DNA of 49,429 nt from Spirochaetales bacterium Spiro_02. GTDB lineage: Bacteria > Spirochaetota > Spirochaetia > Sphaerochaetales > Sphaerochaetaceae. The notes under the pieces are model-generated. The model saw nothing but the letters and a program-made list of their open reading frames with translations. It searched no databases and was not told where the DNA came from. Location of the stretch: assembly GCA_001604275.1 (NCBI GenBank), contig LVBD01000052.1, positions 1 to 49,429 of the forward strand. The letters are read 5' to 3'. Positions within the stretch are counted from its first letter, which is position 1; each line of letters opens with the position of its first letter. Shown in pieces: positions 16,458 through 24,357 of this stretch. The position numbers were made by a program, and so were the translations under genes.

Positions 16458-17768
16458 ATGGCAGATATGGATTCTTCGCAATTGGAACTTTCCGATTTCG
16501 GCAAGAAGCTGACCTCTCGTTCCGGGATTCTCCGTCTGATGGATGATCTGGGGAGGCCGCTTCCTTCTGGTGTCGAAAGCTATCCTCTCGGCGGCGGTAA
16601 TCCGGCCCGTATCGAGGAAGTCGAGCAATCATACCGGACTCAGATGGAGGCGCTTCTCGCTGATGGCGATGCGTTCGAGGATGTCGTTTCCCATTATGAT
16701 GCTCCGCAGGGGCGTATGTCGTTCGTCGAGGCTGTGGCGGACTTTTTGGCGAGTCGGTATGGTTGGCATGTCACGGCGGAAAATGTCGCGGTTACCAATG
16801 GCAGCCAGAGCGCGATGTTCTATCTCTTCAATCTGTTCTCCGGCCGGTTCGGTTCCGTCCGCAAGACCGTGTTGTTCCCATTGATGCCCGAATATGTCGG
16901 TTATGCCGATCAAGGCATCGAACCGGGAACTTTCGTGAGCATTCCTTCCCGATGTACGTATCTTGACGAACATACGTTCAAATATATGATTGATTTCGAT
17001 GCGCTTGAAGCCTATCTTTCCACTCATTCCGAGGTCGGGGCGATGTGTGTTTCTCGGCCGACCAATCCTTCGGGGAATGTCATTACGGACAAGGAATTGT
17101 CCAGGCTCTCCTTCCTCGCCGACGGGTATGGTATTCCGTTGATCATCGACAACGCCTACGGGCTGCCGTTTCCCGATATCGTCTTCACTGACGACGCGAC
17201 TCCTTTCTGGAACGAGAACGTGGTATTGTCGATGAGTCTTTCAAAGATCGGGCTACCGGCTCTGCGCACGGGAATCGTCGTCGCCGATGCTCGGATCGTT
17301 TCAGCGCTTGCCAATCTCAACGCCATTGTATCGCTCGCCTCAGGTTCCCTCGGGCAGGCGCTCGCAGAACGGCTGATCCGTTCCGGCGAACTGCTGCATC
17401 TGGCGCAGGACGCCGTCCATCCCTTCTACCTGAGGAAGGCCGGCCTCGTGCAGTCGTACATCCGCGAATTCTTTGATGGAACTGAGTATCGCTATCACCG
17501 GATCGAAGGTTCGATTTTCTGTTGGCTGTATCTGCCGCGTCTGGATATGCCGACATCCCGTTTCTATGAGGTGCTGAAGGCGGACGGGGTGGTAACCGTT
17601 CCCGGGGAATATTCCTTTTTCGGGCATCCGGATCAACTTTCCGGACTTCCGTATCCACATGAACATTACGACAAATGTCTGCGCCTGAACTATTCCGGTC
17701 CTGATGAGAAAGTGCGGGAGGGGATCAGGATCCTCGCAGCCCGGTATCGCGAGCACATAAGGCGGTGA
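16458..17768 (+). CDS. avtA: valine-pyruvate aminotransferase
   Basis: A 436-residue fold type I PLP enzyme that interconverts valine and pyruvate with 2-ketoisovalerate and alanine. It aligns along its whole length with E. coli AvtA: PLGGGNPA near the N-terminus, TNGSQSAMFYLFNL, SRPTNPSGNVITD, IDNAYGLPFP, and the PLP-lysine block SMSLSKIGLP. The ATG at 16458 gives the family N-terminus but has no clear Shine-Dalgarno; a promoter sits immediately upstream. It is 84 bases after the PIN gene, yet that promoter suggests independent expression. With the branched-chain amino-acid importer downstream it fits branched-chain amino-acid and alanine metabolism. Confidence 0.93.
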   Translation: MADMDSSQLELSDFGKKLTSRSGILRLMDDLGRPLPSGVESYPLGGGNPARIEEVEQSYRTQMEALLADGDAFEDVVSHYDAPQGRMSFVEAVADFLASRYGWHVTAENVAVTNGSQSAMFYLFNLFSGRFGSVRKTVLFPLMPEYVGYADQGIEPGTFVSIPSRCTYLDEHTFKYMIDFDALEAYLSTHSEVGAMCVSRPTNPSGNVITDKELSRLSFLADGYGIPLIIDNAYGLPFPDIVFTDDATPFWNENVVLSMSLSKIGLPALRTGIVVADARIVSALANLNAIVSLASGSLGQALAERLIRSGELLHLAQDAVHPFYLRKAGLVQSYIREFFDGTEYRYHRIEGSIFCWLYLPRLDMPTSRFYEVLKADGVVTVPGEYSFFGHPDQLSGLPYPHEHYDKCLRLNYSGPDEKVREGIRILAARYREHIRR

Positions 17769-17785
17769 GCCGTTTCGGAGCATAC

Positions 17786-17825
17786 GAAAAAGGCTGTTTC
17801 ACGGTCTTGGACCTAGAAACAGCCT
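17786..17825 (-). terminator. terminator of the tRNA-Arg transcript
   Basis: A 10-bp perfect stem (17791-17800 with 17816-17825; arm AGGCTGTTTC) around a 15-base loop. On minus it is followed by a short T run (17790-17787). It lies directly downstream of the tRNA gene. Confidence 0.7.
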
Positions 17826-17836
17826 CTGTTCATCGA

Positions 17837-17910
17837 TACCCCGAATGCGATTCGAACGCATGACCTTCTCCTTAGGAGGGAGACGCTCTATCCAGCTGAG
17901 CTATCGGAGC
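17837..17910 (-). tRNA. tRNA-Arg (anticodon CCT)
   Basis: A 74-base cloverleaf on minus: acceptor GCTCCGA paired with TCGGGGT (two G-U pairs), D stem GCTC/GAGC, anticodon stem TCTCC/GGAGA with loop CTCCTAA (anticodon CCT, reading AGG), T stem ATGCG/CGCAT with loop TTCGAAT, discriminator A. The CCA end is not encoded. It has its own promoter (17926-17954) and terminator. Confidence 0.95.
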
Positions 17911-17925
17911 GATATAGCCGATGAG

Positions 17926-17954
17926 ATAATAGGCGATTCTCCTCCATTCGTCAA
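17926..17954 (-). promoter_or_regulatory. tRNA-Arg promoter overlapping the upstream stop codon
   Basis: On minus, TTGACG (17954-17949), 17 bases, TATTAT (17931-17926). The -35 box contains the stop codon of the GltD-like gene. Transcription would start about 8 bases before the tRNA. Confidence 0.7.
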
Positions 17955-19222
17955 CCTATGCGGAAACGAGTATTCGTTCCGTCGGAACCATGATCCGAAT
18001 CGTCTTCACCGAGAGTCCGTACATATTCGTCCATGCATTTTGCGACGTGTTTCGCATAGCAGGTCGCATGGACCACGGTTTTTGCTCCGAGCACGACATC
18101 GCCGGCGGCGAATATGCCGGGATAGGTTGTCTGTCCCCGTTCATCGGTCATGAGCAGTCCCGACGGGCTGGCTTTCAACCCCTCGGTCGTGTCCACCAGT
18201 TTTGACTTCGGCCCCTGCGATACTGCGATGAACGTCTGGTCTGCATGGACATGAATCTCTTCGTTGTCCTTTCCGATGATATGGCCTTCGTCGTCGAAGA
18301 TATTCTTGTGGAAGACAGGTCCGTCGTCGGTGATTCTGTCGACCGAATATCCGTATTCCATGTTCGCGCCATCGAGTAGCGCATATTCCCGTTCCTCGTT
18401 CGAAACATCGCTCGTCAGCCTGCGGGCGTAGATCGTGACACGATGGGACCCGCTCCGCAAGATCGTCCGGGCTACGTCCATCGCCGTGTTGCCCGCTCCG
18501 ATGATCGCGATGGTCTCTCCGAGTTCGTACGACGATGGGTTCGCAAGGAAATCGATGGCGAAATGGACGTTGCCGAGGCTTTCCCCTACCACGCCCAGTT
18601 TCTTCGGCCGCCACACCCCGGTGCCGATGAAGATCGCCTTGTACCCGTCGCGCAACAGATCCTTGATCTCCAGCGCCCCGCCGATCGTGGTGTTCGGACG
18701 GATCTTCACCCCGATGGACAGCAGCTTCTTCCTGTAGCGCTCCAAGATCGACTTGGGGAGCCGGAACGCAGGAATGCCGTATTGCATGACGCCGCCGATC
18801 TTGTCCTTGGCGTCGAAGATCGTCACGTCGTAGCCCATCTTCGTCATCTCGATGGCGATCGTAATCCCCGCAGGGCCGGCTCCGATGACGGCGATCATGT
18901 GCCCGTTCTTCGGGGCGCATGCTATCTCCATCTGGTCGAGGCATGCGTCGGAGATGTAGTTCTCGATGGAGGAGATGTGCACCGCCTGACCTTTTCTGGC
19001 CAGGATGCAATGCCCTTCGCACTGCGCCTGATGGTCACAGACCAGGGAACAGACGATGGACAGCGGGTTGTTTTCGAATACCATCTTCCCGCCTTGCTTG
19101 ATGTCCCCGTCCTTCAGGTATTTGATCATCGTCGGGATCGGAGTGCTGATGGGGCATCCTTCGACGCACATCGGTTTCTTGCATTGCAGACATCTGTTCG
19201 CTTCTTCAATGACATGTACCAT
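17951..19222 (-). CDS. GltD-like FAD/NAD(P)-dependent oxidoreductase
   Basis: A 423-residue flavoprotein of the glutamate-synthase small-chain type. The N-terminal dicluster domain has cysteines in CLQCKKPMCVEGCP and CSLVCDHQAQCEGHC. The FAD site is IGAGPAGITIA, the NAD(P)H site IGAGNTAMDVA, and a late FAD motif is IFAAGDVV. Such modules pass electrons from NAD(P)H to GltB, or act in NfnAB/SudAB-type complexes or alone. No large subunit is adjacent, so the partner is unknown. The ATG at 19222 follows GGAGGAGG by 5 bases, and an ATG 10 codons earlier is rejected. A TGG-TATCAT extended -10 lies just upstream. It is followed on the same strand by tRNA-Arg. Confidence 0.88.
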   Translation of the reverse strand: MVHVIEEANRCLQCKKPMCVEGCPISTPIPTMIKYLKDGDIKQGGKMVFENNPLSIVCSLVCDHQAQCEGHCILARKGQAVHISSIENYISDACLDQMEIACAPKNGHMIAVIGAGPAGITIAIEMTKMGYDVTIFDAKDKIGGVMQYGIPAFRLPKSILERYRKKLLSIGVKIRPNTTIGGALEIKDLLRDGYKAIFIGTGVWRPKKLGVVGESLGNVHFAIDFLANPSSYELGETIAIIGAGNTAMDVARTILRSGSHRVTIYARRLTSDVSNEEREYALLDGANMEYGYSVDRITDDGPVFHKNIFDDEGHIIGKDNEEIHVHADQTFIAVSQGPKSKLVDTTEGLKASPSGLLMTDERGQTTYPGIFAAGDVVLGAKTVVHATCYAKHVAKCMDEYVRTLGEDDSDHGSDGTNTRFRIG

Positions 19223-19242
19223 TCTGTCCTCCTCCGTGATGG

Positions 19243-19251
19243 ATGATACCA
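19243..19251 (-). promoter_or_regulatory. extended -10 promoter for the GltD-like gene
   Basis: On minus, TGG then TATCAT (19248-19243), about 20 bases before the ATG, leaving a short leader that just contains the ribosome site. The -35 region (TGTAAC, 17 bases upstream) is weak. Confidence 0.35.
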
Positions 19252-19364
19252 AAAAACCGATGATTGTTACAGATTTCCTAGGATCGGGTTCCCGCTTTAT
19301 GGCAGATGTCCCGGGGATGTCCGGCGGTTTTTCCTCATCTGGAAGAAACGAATGGCCACTCTTG

Positions 19365-19383
19365 AAACATGTTTTCTAGAAAA
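19365..19383. promoter_or_regulatory. overlapping palindromes upstream of livJ
   Basis: Two perfect palindromes overlap: AAACATGTTT (19365-19374) and TTTTCTAGAAAA (19372-19383). They end about 25 bases before the livJ -35 box. Such overlapping dyads suggest a regulator site for the importer operon or the divergent flavoprotein gene. The regulator is not identified. Confidence 0.4.
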
Positions 19384-19407
19384 GTGACCGATTGATGGTA
19401 ATATCCA

Positions 19408-19438
19408 TTGCATAAATATACTTGAATATGTATATAAT
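19408..19438 (+). promoter_or_regulatory. promoter of the liv operon
   Basis: The -10 is TATAAT (19433-19438). TTGCAT (19408-19413) lies 19 bases upstream, or 17 bases from an overlapping TATATA. A GC-rich stem (ACCTGCC 19462-19468 with GGTAGGT 19475-19481) sits in the leader before the livJ ribosome site. Confidence 0.5.
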
Positions 19439-19518
19439 TTCCTAACTTTTCCGATGCTCCGACCTGCCGGGGGAGGTAGGTCCTGTATGATGGAACTGAT
19501 ACCAGGAGGTATGTAGGT

Positions 19519-20697
19519 ATGAAGAAAAGCATTGCTCTTCTGTTGGTCATCGCCTTGCTGAGTTCCGCCGCAGTGTTCGCAGGCGGTGAAAAAGAAGGTG
19601 CGAAAGTCGCCGGACCGAAGATCGGGTTCATGGGGCCGATGACGGGCGACAACGCAAACTACGGGGTTTTGTGTTCCCAGGCTGTGAAGCTTGCGGTCGA
19701 CCAGTTCAATGCCAAGGGAGGCATTGACGGGATTCCCGTGACCTTGATCATTGAAGATTCTGAAGGCAACGTTGAGAAAGGCCTTTCGGCGATCGAGAAG
19801 CTTTCCAGTTCCGATAAGATCGTCGGGTTGATCGGCCCCGTGTTCACCGGTGTTTCCTTCGCGGTCGGCGAGCGCTGCCAGAACGAAGGCTTGGTGATGA
19901 TCAGCCCGTCGGCCACTCACAAGGATATCACCGCCATCGGCGACTACGTCTTCCGCACGGTCGTCTCCGACGGTTTGCAGGGCGAAGTAGCCGGTCGGTA
20001 TTTCTCCGAAGTTCTCGGCTATAAGACGATGGGAGTCCTCTATGCCAAGAACGACTACAGCCAGGGGCTGTACGAAGGCATGACCGCCAGTTTCGAAGGG
20101 GCGGGCGGAAAGGTCATCATCGCGGAAACCTGCCAGGTCGGCGACAAGGATTTCAAGACCCAGCTGACCAAGATCAGGGCTGCGAATCCCGATGCCATCT
20201 ATATTCCGAACTACACCGCCGAAATGGCTCAGATTCTTGAGCAGGCTTCCCAGCTCGGAATCACCATTCCGTTCGTGTCATGCGATGGGTTCTCCAATCC
20301 CGACATCTACAACCTCGCCGGCGATTTCACCGACGGCGTCGTCTACGTCGGTCCTGCCCAGGTCGCGGAAAGCGATGCCTACAAGCAGTTCGTCGCCGAC
20401 TACACCAAGTCGTTCGGCGTAGGGCCCGATTCGTTCGCCACCAACGCATACGACGGTACCAACCTGATGCTCGCCGCATTGACGAAAATCTATCGCGAGA
20501 CCGGAAAGTTCGACCGCAAGACATTGCGTGACGCGATCGCCGCTACCAAGGACTATCCCGGTGTCACCGGTCTGGTCAACTTCGCCGAGAACGGCGATCT
20601 GATCGCTTACCAGGGAATCTACAAAGTCGAGGGGACCACTCCTCGGTATCTTGGCGCATATACCGTCGTGGGCGGCAAGCTGACCAAAGTAGAATAG
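19519..20697 (+). CDS. livJ: branched-chain amino-acid ABC transporter, substrate-binding protein
   Basis: A 392-residue periplasmic binding protein of the Leu/Ile/Val (type I) family. The signal peptide is MKKSIALLLVIALLSSAAVFA, and the mature protein starts GGEKEG. There is no lipobox cysteine, so it should be soluble in the periplasm. Family features include IGFMGPMTGDNANYG, LIGPVFTGVSF, MISPSATH and SFATNAYDGTNLML. AGGAGG lies 9 bases before the ATG. It heads the operon livJ-livHMGF. A strong stem-loop after the gene could make its mRNA more stable than the downstream part, as fits a binding protein needed in excess. The exact amino acid bound cannot be read from the sequence. Confidence 0.93.
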   Translation: MKKSIALLLVIALLSSAAVFAGGEKEGAKVAGPKIGFMGPMTGDNANYGVLCSQAVKLAVDQFNAKGGIDGIPVTLIIEDSEGNVEKGLSAIEKLSSSDKIVGLIGPVFTGVSFAVGERCQNEGLVMISPSATHKDITAIGDYVFRTVVSDGLQGEVAGRYFSEVLGYKTMGVLYAKNDYSQGLYEGMTASFEGAGGKVIIAETCQVGDKDFKTQLTKIRAANPDAIYIPNYTAEMAQILEQASQLGITIPFVSCDGFSNPDIYNLAGDFTDGVVYVGPAQVAESDAYKQFVADYTKSFGVGPDSFATNAYDGTNLMLAALTKIYRETGKFDRKTLRDAIAATKDYPGVTGLVNFAENGDLIAYQGIYKVEGTTPRYLGAYTVVGGKLTKVE

Positions 20698-20734
20698 GAA
20701 GACCGAGAAATCGGGATTTCCCCGGAACATGTAG

Positions 20735-20763
20735 GAAAGACCGGTGGCATGCACCGGTCTTTC
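20735..20763 (+). terminator. intercistronic stem-loop between livJ and livH
   Basis: A perfect 12-bp stem (20735-20746 with 20752-20763; arm GAAAGACCGGTG) and a 5-base loop. There is no T tract beyond the stem, so it is more likely an mRNA-stabilising or partial attenuating hairpin than a full terminator. Confidence 0.65.
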
Positions 20764-20866
20764 CGTGTTATCGTAGGGTACATGTATCCATCCCTCGCCG
20801 GCTTGTCCGGCAAGGGCTCGGTCGCTTTCGCGGCGGCCGGCATGGAGTTGCAAGGAGAACCGTAGC

Positions 20867-21787
20867 ATGGGATCAGTATCTGAGTTTTTCCAACATCTCA
20901 TGAACGGCCTGACACTGGGCGGTATCTATGCGCTGATCGCATTGGGATACACCATGGTCTATGGCATATTGAAATTCATCAATTTCGCTCATGGCGATAT
21001 CCTGATGGTCGGTGCGTACATCGGGCTGTTCGTTTTCGACGGACTGCGAGGGGACGCTCCCCTTGGTGTATGGACGTTCACAGCGTTCCTGATCGCCATG
21101 CTGGTCAGTATGGCCGGTTGCGGCGTCCTCGGCATGGTGATCGAACGTGTGGCCTATAAGCCGTTGCGCAAGGCGACTCGTCTGGCTCCGCTGTTGAGCG
21201 CCATCGGCGTTTCGTTCATCCTGTCAAACAGCGCCGCATGGATGTTCGGAACCCAATCGAGGAAACTTGCATATCCGTTCCACAACGATTCCATCGTCGT
21301 AGGAGGGGTAGTGATCACTCCCCATCAGATACTGATCCTTGCCGTTTCGTTCATCATGATGATCGTGCTGAAACTGTTCATCGACAACACTCGGATGGGC
21401 AAGGCGATGCGGGCCACTTCGCTCGACCAGGATACGGCGAGGCTGATGGGGATCGATGTCAACCAGGTCATCAGTCTGACGTTTGCGATCGGTTCCGCCC
21501 TTGCCGCGGTCGGCGGTATGCTGATCGCACTCGATTTCAAGGTCTATCCGACGATGGGGACCATGACGGGGCTGAAGGCCTTCGTCGCCGCTGTGGTCGG
21601 TGGAATCGGGAATATCACCGGAGCGATGGTCGGCGGCATCCTCCTCGGAATTCTCGAAACGTTCGGAGTCGCGATCTTCGGCATCCCTCAGGGGCTGAAG
21701 GACACCATCGCTTTCGGAATCCTCATCATCATCCTGCTTGTCAAGCCGGAAGGGTTGCTGGGCAAGGCTGAGAAGGAGAAGGTATAA
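20867..21787 (+). CDS. livH: branched-chain amino-acid ABC transporter permease LivH
   Basis: A 306-residue inner-membrane permease. Family marks are GLTLGGIYALIALGYTMVYG at the N-terminus, FAHGDILMVGAY, and the cytoplasmic coupling loop MGKAMRATSLDQDTARLMGI. It ends with the usual GLKDTIAFGILIIILLVKPEG. It forms the translocation channel with LivM. AAGGAG lies 9 bases before the ATG. Its stop overlaps the livM start by one base (TAATG), so the two are translationally coupled. Confidence 0.94.
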   Translation: MGSVSEFFQHLMNGLTLGGIYALIALGYTMVYGILKFINFAHGDILMVGAYIGLFVFDGLRGDAPLGVWTFTAFLIAMLVSMAGCGVLGMVIERVAYKPLRKATRLAPLLSAIGVSFILSNSAAWMFGTQSRKLAYPFHNDSIVVGGVVITPHQILILAVSFIMMIVLKLFIDNTRMGKAMRATSLDQDTARLMGIDVNQVISLTFAIGSALAAVGGMLIALDFKVYPTMGTMTGLKAFVAAVVGGIGNITGAMVGGILLGILETFGVAIFGIPQGLKDTIAFGILIIILLVKPEGLLGKAEKEKV

Positions 21788-22749
21788 TGCTCAATTTCTT
21801 CCTCCTCATAGTAATCTATACAGGAATCTATGCACTGATGGCGATCGGGCAGAACGTCATTACCGGCTATGCCGGGATGCTGTCCCTCTGTCAGGCGGGC
21901 TTTTTTGCGATCGGTAGCTATGCGACCGCCATTCTCTCTACGACATACGGCTGGAGTTTCTGGGCTACGCTCCCTGTCGCCGCATTGCTGAGCGCCTTGT
22001 TCGGCGTACTGATCGGGCTGCCGACGCTACGGTTGAAGGGCGACTACCTGGCGATCGCGACGCTCGGCTTCGCCGAAATCGTCCGCAACGTGCTGAACAA
22101 CTGGGATTCACTGACCAGAGGTCCGATGGGAATCCAGAAGATTCCGATGCCGTCGATCTTCGGCTTCGTGATCAATCCGTACAAGAAGACCGGTTTTCTC
22201 GTCATGACGATCATATTCGTTCTGATCGCCTATTTTCTGTTCCAGCGGTTGGCTCGGTCACGGATGGGGAGGGCTCTCGAGGCAATCAGGGAGGACGAAA
22301 TCGCCGCTGAATCGATGGGAATCAATACGACTAAGTACAAAGTATGGGCTTTCGCCATCGGAGCTTCCGTGGCGGGAGTCGCCGGAAGCCTCCAGGCTGT
22401 GTTCTCTCTGTCCGTCACACCGGGAACCTACACGTTCATGGTCTCCATCATGGTCTTGTGCATGGTCGTCCTCGGTGGGATGGGGAATTTCAAGGCGGTC
22501 ATCCTAGGAGCGTTCATTATCCAGCTGATTTCGTATTTTCCGCAATTGGTCGGGCTGTCCTCCATGATTCCTCCGCAGTTCAAGCAGATTTTGTTCGGCT
22601 TGATCCTCGTCGTGATGATGATCTGGCGTCCGCAAGGGCTGCTCGGTCGCGAGGTGCGCGACTACAGCAGGCTGACGGGGGAAAAAGGGAGCGTATTCAG
22701 AAAAAAAGCGAAGCAAGCGGTTTCCTCCACACAAGGAGGTGAGCGATGA
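21787..22749 (+). CDS. livM: branched-chain amino-acid ABC transporter permease LivM
   Basis: A 320-residue second permease of the importer. Family blocks visible are YAGMLSLCQAGFFAIGSY, LRLKGDYLAIATLGFAEI, SRMGRALEAIREDEIAAESMG (coupling loop) and VVLGGMGNFKAVILGAF. About ten hydrophobic segments are present. The C-terminal tail is basic (SVFRKKAKQAVSS). It overlaps livH by 1 base and livG by 4 (ATGA). The livG ribosome site AAGGAGG lies within its last codons. Confidence 0.94.
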   Translation: MLNFFLLIVIYTGIYALMAIGQNVITGYAGMLSLCQAGFFAIGSYATAILSTTYGWSFWATLPVAALLSALFGVLIGLPTLRLKGDYLAIATLGFAEIVRNVLNNWDSLTRGPMGIQKIPMPSIFGFVINPYKKTGFLVMTIIFVLIAYFLFQRLARSRMGRALEAIREDEIAAESMGINTTKYKVWAFAIGASVAGVAGSLQAVFSLSVTPGTYTFMVSIMVLCMVVLGGMGNFKAVILGAFIIQLISYFPQLVGLSSMIPPQFKQILFGLILVVMMIWRPQGLLGREVRDYSRLTGEKGSVFRKKAKQAVSSTQGGER

Positions 22750-23525
22750 TCCTGCTTGAGACAAAAGGTTTGACTCGTGAATACGGCGGTGTCGTGGCGG
22801 TCTCGAACGTCGATTTTCAGGTAAATCAGGGACTGATCACCGGATTGATCGGACCCAACGGAGCCGGAAAGACGACGTTGTTCAACAATATGACCGGCCT
22901 GGATATGCCGACGAAAGGGAAGGTATTCTTCAACGGACACGACATCACCGGAAAGCCTGCCCATCGTATCTGCCGGATGGGCATCGCGCGTACGTTCCAG
23001 AACATCCGTCTGTTCAAGGAACTGACGGTTCTGGAGAACGTTATGATCGGGCGGCATTTCAAGACGGGCAAGTCTCCGTTCCATGGTCGTTTTCTCAATG
23101 CGCTGGACAGCTATTTCCGGATGAGCCGGGAGGACGAACAGATGTACTCCAGCGCTTTGAAATGGCTGGATTTCTTCGAAATGGGGGAGTTGTGCGACGA
23201 ACTTGCGAAGAATCTGCCGTACGGTCACCAGCGCGAGCTGGAGATAGCCCGGGCCCTGGCTACGGATCCGCAGCTGCTATTCCTTGACGAACCGGCGGCC
23301 GGAATGAACCCTCAGGAGACCGAACATCTGATGGAGACCATCGGAAAGATCCGTGATCTCGGCATCACCGTCGTCCTGATAGAACATGATATGAAGCTCG
23401 TCATGAACATCTGTGATTCGATCACCGTGCTGAACTATGGTCAGAAGATCGCCCAAGGCACTCCAAGGGAGATCAAGCACGATCCCGCCGTCATCGAGGC
23501 GTATCTCGGAAAGGAAGAAGAATGA
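22746..23525 (+). CDS. livG: branched-chain amino-acid ABC transporter ATPase LivG
   Basis: A 259-residue ABC ATPase. Walker A is GPNGAGKTT, the LivG-type signature is [15 protein letters not shown] in place of LSGGQ, Walker B is [13 protein letters not shown], and the H-loop is [10 protein letters not shown]. It pairs with LivF on the LivHM permeases. The start overlaps the end of livM by 4 bases and has a strong AAGGAGG 6 bases upstream. All catalytic motifs are intact. Confidence 0.95.
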   Translation: MILLETKGLTREYGGVVAVSNVDFQVNQGLITGLIGPNGAGKTTLFNNMTGLDMPTKGKVFFNGHDITGKPAHRICRMGIARTFQNIRLFKELTVLENVMIGRHFKTGKSPFHGRFLNALDSYFRMSREDEQMYSSALKWLDFFEMGELCDELAKNLPYGHQRELEIARALATDPQLLFLDEPAAGMNPQETEHLMETIGKIRDLGITVVLIEHDMKLVMNICDSITVLNYGQKIAQGTPREIKHDPAVIEAYLGKEEE

Positions 23526-24295
23526 AAGAATTGCTGACCATCGACGATATCAGCGTCTCATACGGAAACATCCAGGCGCTGAAACATGTATCCATGCATG
23601 TGAACGAAGGAGATATCGTCTGCCTGATCGGTGCGAACGGAGCTGGAAAGAGCACGTTGCTCAAGGCGATTGTCGGGCAGGAGCCTTTGGTAAGCGGTAC
23701 CATCACCTACGACGGCGAGTTGATCTGCCATGCGAAGCATCTGGATCCGACAGCAGGAGGGAAGCGGCGCAAATCGCATTCACCGACGTTCACGACCGAT
23801 CTGATCGCCCGAAAAGGGATCGCGCTCGTCCCTGAAGGACGCAGGGTGTTCGCGGACATGACCGTAGAGGAGAATCTGGACATGGGTGCGTTCATGGTCC
23901 GCGACGATGCGCTCATTGCGAAGAAGAAGGAGGAGATGTATGATTTCTTCCCGATTCTTGGTGCCCGTCGCCGTCAGAAGACACGTTCCCTTTCCGGCGG
24001 AGAACAGCAGATGATGGCCATTGCGCGCGCATTGATGAGTTCCCCGAAGCTTCTGTTGCTCGATGAGCCTGGCCTCGGGCTTGCGCCCCTCGTGATCCAG
24101 GATATCTTCCAGAAGATCGCGATCATCAACCAGGAGGACAAGGTGACTGTGTTCCTGGTCGAGCAGAACGCCCGGATGGCGCTCAAGGCTTCGAACGAGG
24201 GCTATGTAATGGAGAACGGGAGGATCGTGCTCGCCGATTCTTCAGCCGCTTTGTTGGACAATGAGCAGGTTCGTGCCGCGTATCTGGGAGAGTAA
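23522..24295 (+). CDS. livF: branched-chain amino-acid ABC transporter ATPase LivF
   Basis: A 257-residue ABC ATPase. Walker A is GANGAGKST, the signature is LSGGEQQMMAIARAL, Walker B is LLLLDEPGLGLAP and the switch is VFLVEQNARMAL. It is about 20 residues longer than typical LivF. The excess appears to be a basic stretch, HLDPTAGGKRRKSHSPTF, between Walker A and the Q-loop region, where most family members have a short loop. It starts inside the livG stop (ATGA) and is the last core gene of the importer. Confidence 0.94.
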   Translation: MKELLTIDDISVSYGNIQALKHVSMHVNEGDIVCLIGANGAGKSTLLKAIVGQEPLVSGTITYDGELICHAKHLDPTAGGKRRKSHSPTFTTDLIARKGIALVPEGRRVFADMTVEENLDMGAFMVRDDALIAKKKEEMYDFFPILGARRRQKTRSLSGGEQQMMAIARALMSSPKLLLLDEPGLGLAPLVIQDIFQKIAIINQEDKVTVFLVEQNARMALKASNEGYVMENGRIVLADSSAALLDNEQVRAAYLGE

Positions 24296-24302
24296 ATACC
24301 GC

Positions 24303-24331
24303 TGGAAATTCATTTGCAACTGCGATACAAT
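24303..24331 (+). promoter_or_regulatory. possible internal promoter before the CBS-ACT gene
   Basis: TGGAAA (24303-24308), 17 bases, TACAAT (24326-24331). It would allow the CBS-ACT and Smr genes to be expressed apart from the liv operon. Confidence 0.4.
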
Positions 24332-24357
24332 GTCCGTGTCGTGAGGAGGTCTCCAAT

